Shown piece by piece: positions 28,827-29,438 of a DNA stretch of 29,438 bases. The DNA lies in assembly GCA_946481025.1 (NCBI GenBank), contig CAMLNA010000045.1, positions 1-29,438 of the forward strand, given 5' to 3'. The stretch comes from an uncultured Rivibacter sp. (GTDB lineage: Bacteria; Pseudomonadota; Gammaproteobacteria; Burkholderiales; Burkholderiaceae). A program made the translations under genes and the position numbers. Below the pieces are notes generated by a model. That model saw only the letters and a list, made by a program, of their open reading frames with translations, was not told the origin of the DNA and did not search any database. Every line of letters starts with the position of its first letter. Within the stretch, counting starts at the first letter, position 1.

Positions 28827-29438
28827 ATGGAAACAGTCCAGCTCGGTTTCTGGGTGGTCGCCACGCTGGTCGTGCTGGCCGTCGCATTCGACTTCATGAA
28901 CGGCTTCCACGACGCGGCGAATTCGATCGCCACCGTCGTGTCGACCGGCGTCCTCAAGCCGCAGCAGGCGGTGGTGTTCGCGGCGCTGTTCAACTTCATC
29001 GCGGTGTTCGTGTTCCACCTGAGCGTGGCGGCCACCATCGGCAAGGGCATCGTGATGCCGGGCATCGTCGACGCGCACGTGGTGTTCGGCGCGCTGGTCG
29101 GCGCGATCGCCTGGAACGTCATCACGTGGTGGTACGGCATCCCTTCGAGTTCGTCGCACGCGCTGATCGGCGGCATCGTCGGCGCGGTCATCGCCAAGTC
29201 GGGCGTCGGCGGGCTGGTAGCCGCCGGCGTGCTGAAGACGGTCGCCTTCATCTTCGTGTCGCCGCTGCTGGGCTTCACCCTCGGCTCGCTGCTGATGGTG
29301 GTGGTGGCGTGGCTCGTGCGGGGCACGACGCCCCTGCGGGTGGACCGCTGGTTCCGCCGGGCCCAGCTCGTGTCGGCCGGCCTCTACAGCCTGGGCCACG
29401 GCGGCAACGACGCGCAAAAGACCATCGGCATCATCTGG
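28827..29438 (+). CDS. PiT family inorganic phosphate transporter, 3' truncated by window
   Basis: The first 204 residues of a low-affinity phosphate transporter are present, and the frame stays open to the window edge. VAFDFMNGFHDAANSIATVVSTGVL at 18-42 is the N-terminal PiT signature. The second signature begins at the end, SLGHGGNDAQKTIGII at 188-203. Hydrophobic segments lie at about 6-27, 47-68, 84-104, 110-130, 135-160 and 150-172. GIPSSSSHALIGGIVGA near 105-121 is another conserved family block. The transporter imports phosphate, probably as a metal-phosphate complex, with protons. The gene upstream encodes the DUF47 partner. The missing C-terminal part should add several more membrane segments. 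Confidence 0.96.
   Translation, partial: METVQLGFWVVATLVVLAVAFDFMNGFHDAANSIATVVSTGVLKPQQAVVFAALFNFIAVFVFHLSVAATIGKGIVMPGIVDAHVVFGALVGAIAWNVITWWYGIPSSSSHALIGGIVGAVIAKSGVGGLVAAGVLKTVAFIFVSPLLGFTLGSLLMVVVAWLVRGTTPLRVDRWFRRAQLVSAGLYSLGHGGNDAQKTIGIIW

Noticed and set aside
1..29438. Mobile elements, CRISPR arrays, tRNA or rRNA genes
   Set aside because: No transposase or integrase motifs, no regularly spaced repeats and no cloverleaf sequences were seen on either strand.

Overview
This is chromosomal DNA from a GC-rich betaproteobacterium, most likely of the order Burkholderiales (Comamonadaceae/Sphaerotilaceae-like). The basis is the strong GC bias at third codon positions, the kynB-kynU-kynA order, the argD-argF / DUF3579 / rpsT / murJ neighbourhood, the perM-hda-HAD-pcnB-folK-dgk run, and a Ser/Thr kinase fused to a universal stress domain. 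These are family and synteny judgements made by eye; no search was run. I see no insertion sequence, prophage, CRISPR array, tRNA or rRNA. The window is dense core chromosome, and its last gene runs off the right edge.

Layout. 185-2188: a small exported protein (-), a secreted HExxH protein (+) and a VOC protein (-). 2331-3243: an FMN riboswitch and the ribB it controls (+). 3273-4333: an AraC-type regulator and a 52-residue protein (-), the latter with a structured leader. 4561-7000: gspB and gspA, the inner-membrane/peptidoglycan accessory pair of type II secretion (-). 7060-9811: kynA, kynU and kynB, which turn tryptophan into anthranilate (-; transcription order kynB-kynU-kynA). 9893-17035: a same-strand run of seven genes that reads like a signalling and envelope module. 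In transcription order it is metallophosphoesterase, Ser/Thr kinase-Usp fusion, YkgJ cysteine-cluster protein, small membrane protein, TPR membrane protein, TPR-AAA ATPase of the Cdc48/VPS4 type, and VWA lipoprotein. 17061-19213: argF and argD (-). 19381-19719: DUF3579 (+). 19763-20059: rpsT (-). 20219-28079: murJ, a SirB1-like protein, perM, hda, a HAD phosphatase, pcnB, folK and a deoxynucleoside kinase (all +). 28139-29438: a DUF47 protein and the start of a PiT phosphate transporter (+).

Most of the window is housekeeping: riboflavin, arginine, folate and nucleotide supply, lipid II flipping, replication control, RNA 3' adenylation and phosphate uptake. The least explained part is 9893-17035. 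A classical-clade AAA ATPase sits between a TPR membrane protein and a VWA lipoprotein, the same protein classes as in MoxR/Bat systems but with a different ATPase, and a kinase and phosphoesterase lie just upstream. Several leaders also carry structure worth testing: alternative pairing before the 52-residue gene, a terminator-like hairpin at the argD transcript start, a long hairpin before the phosphate-uptake genes, and -10 boxes placed so that two transcripts would be leaderless.
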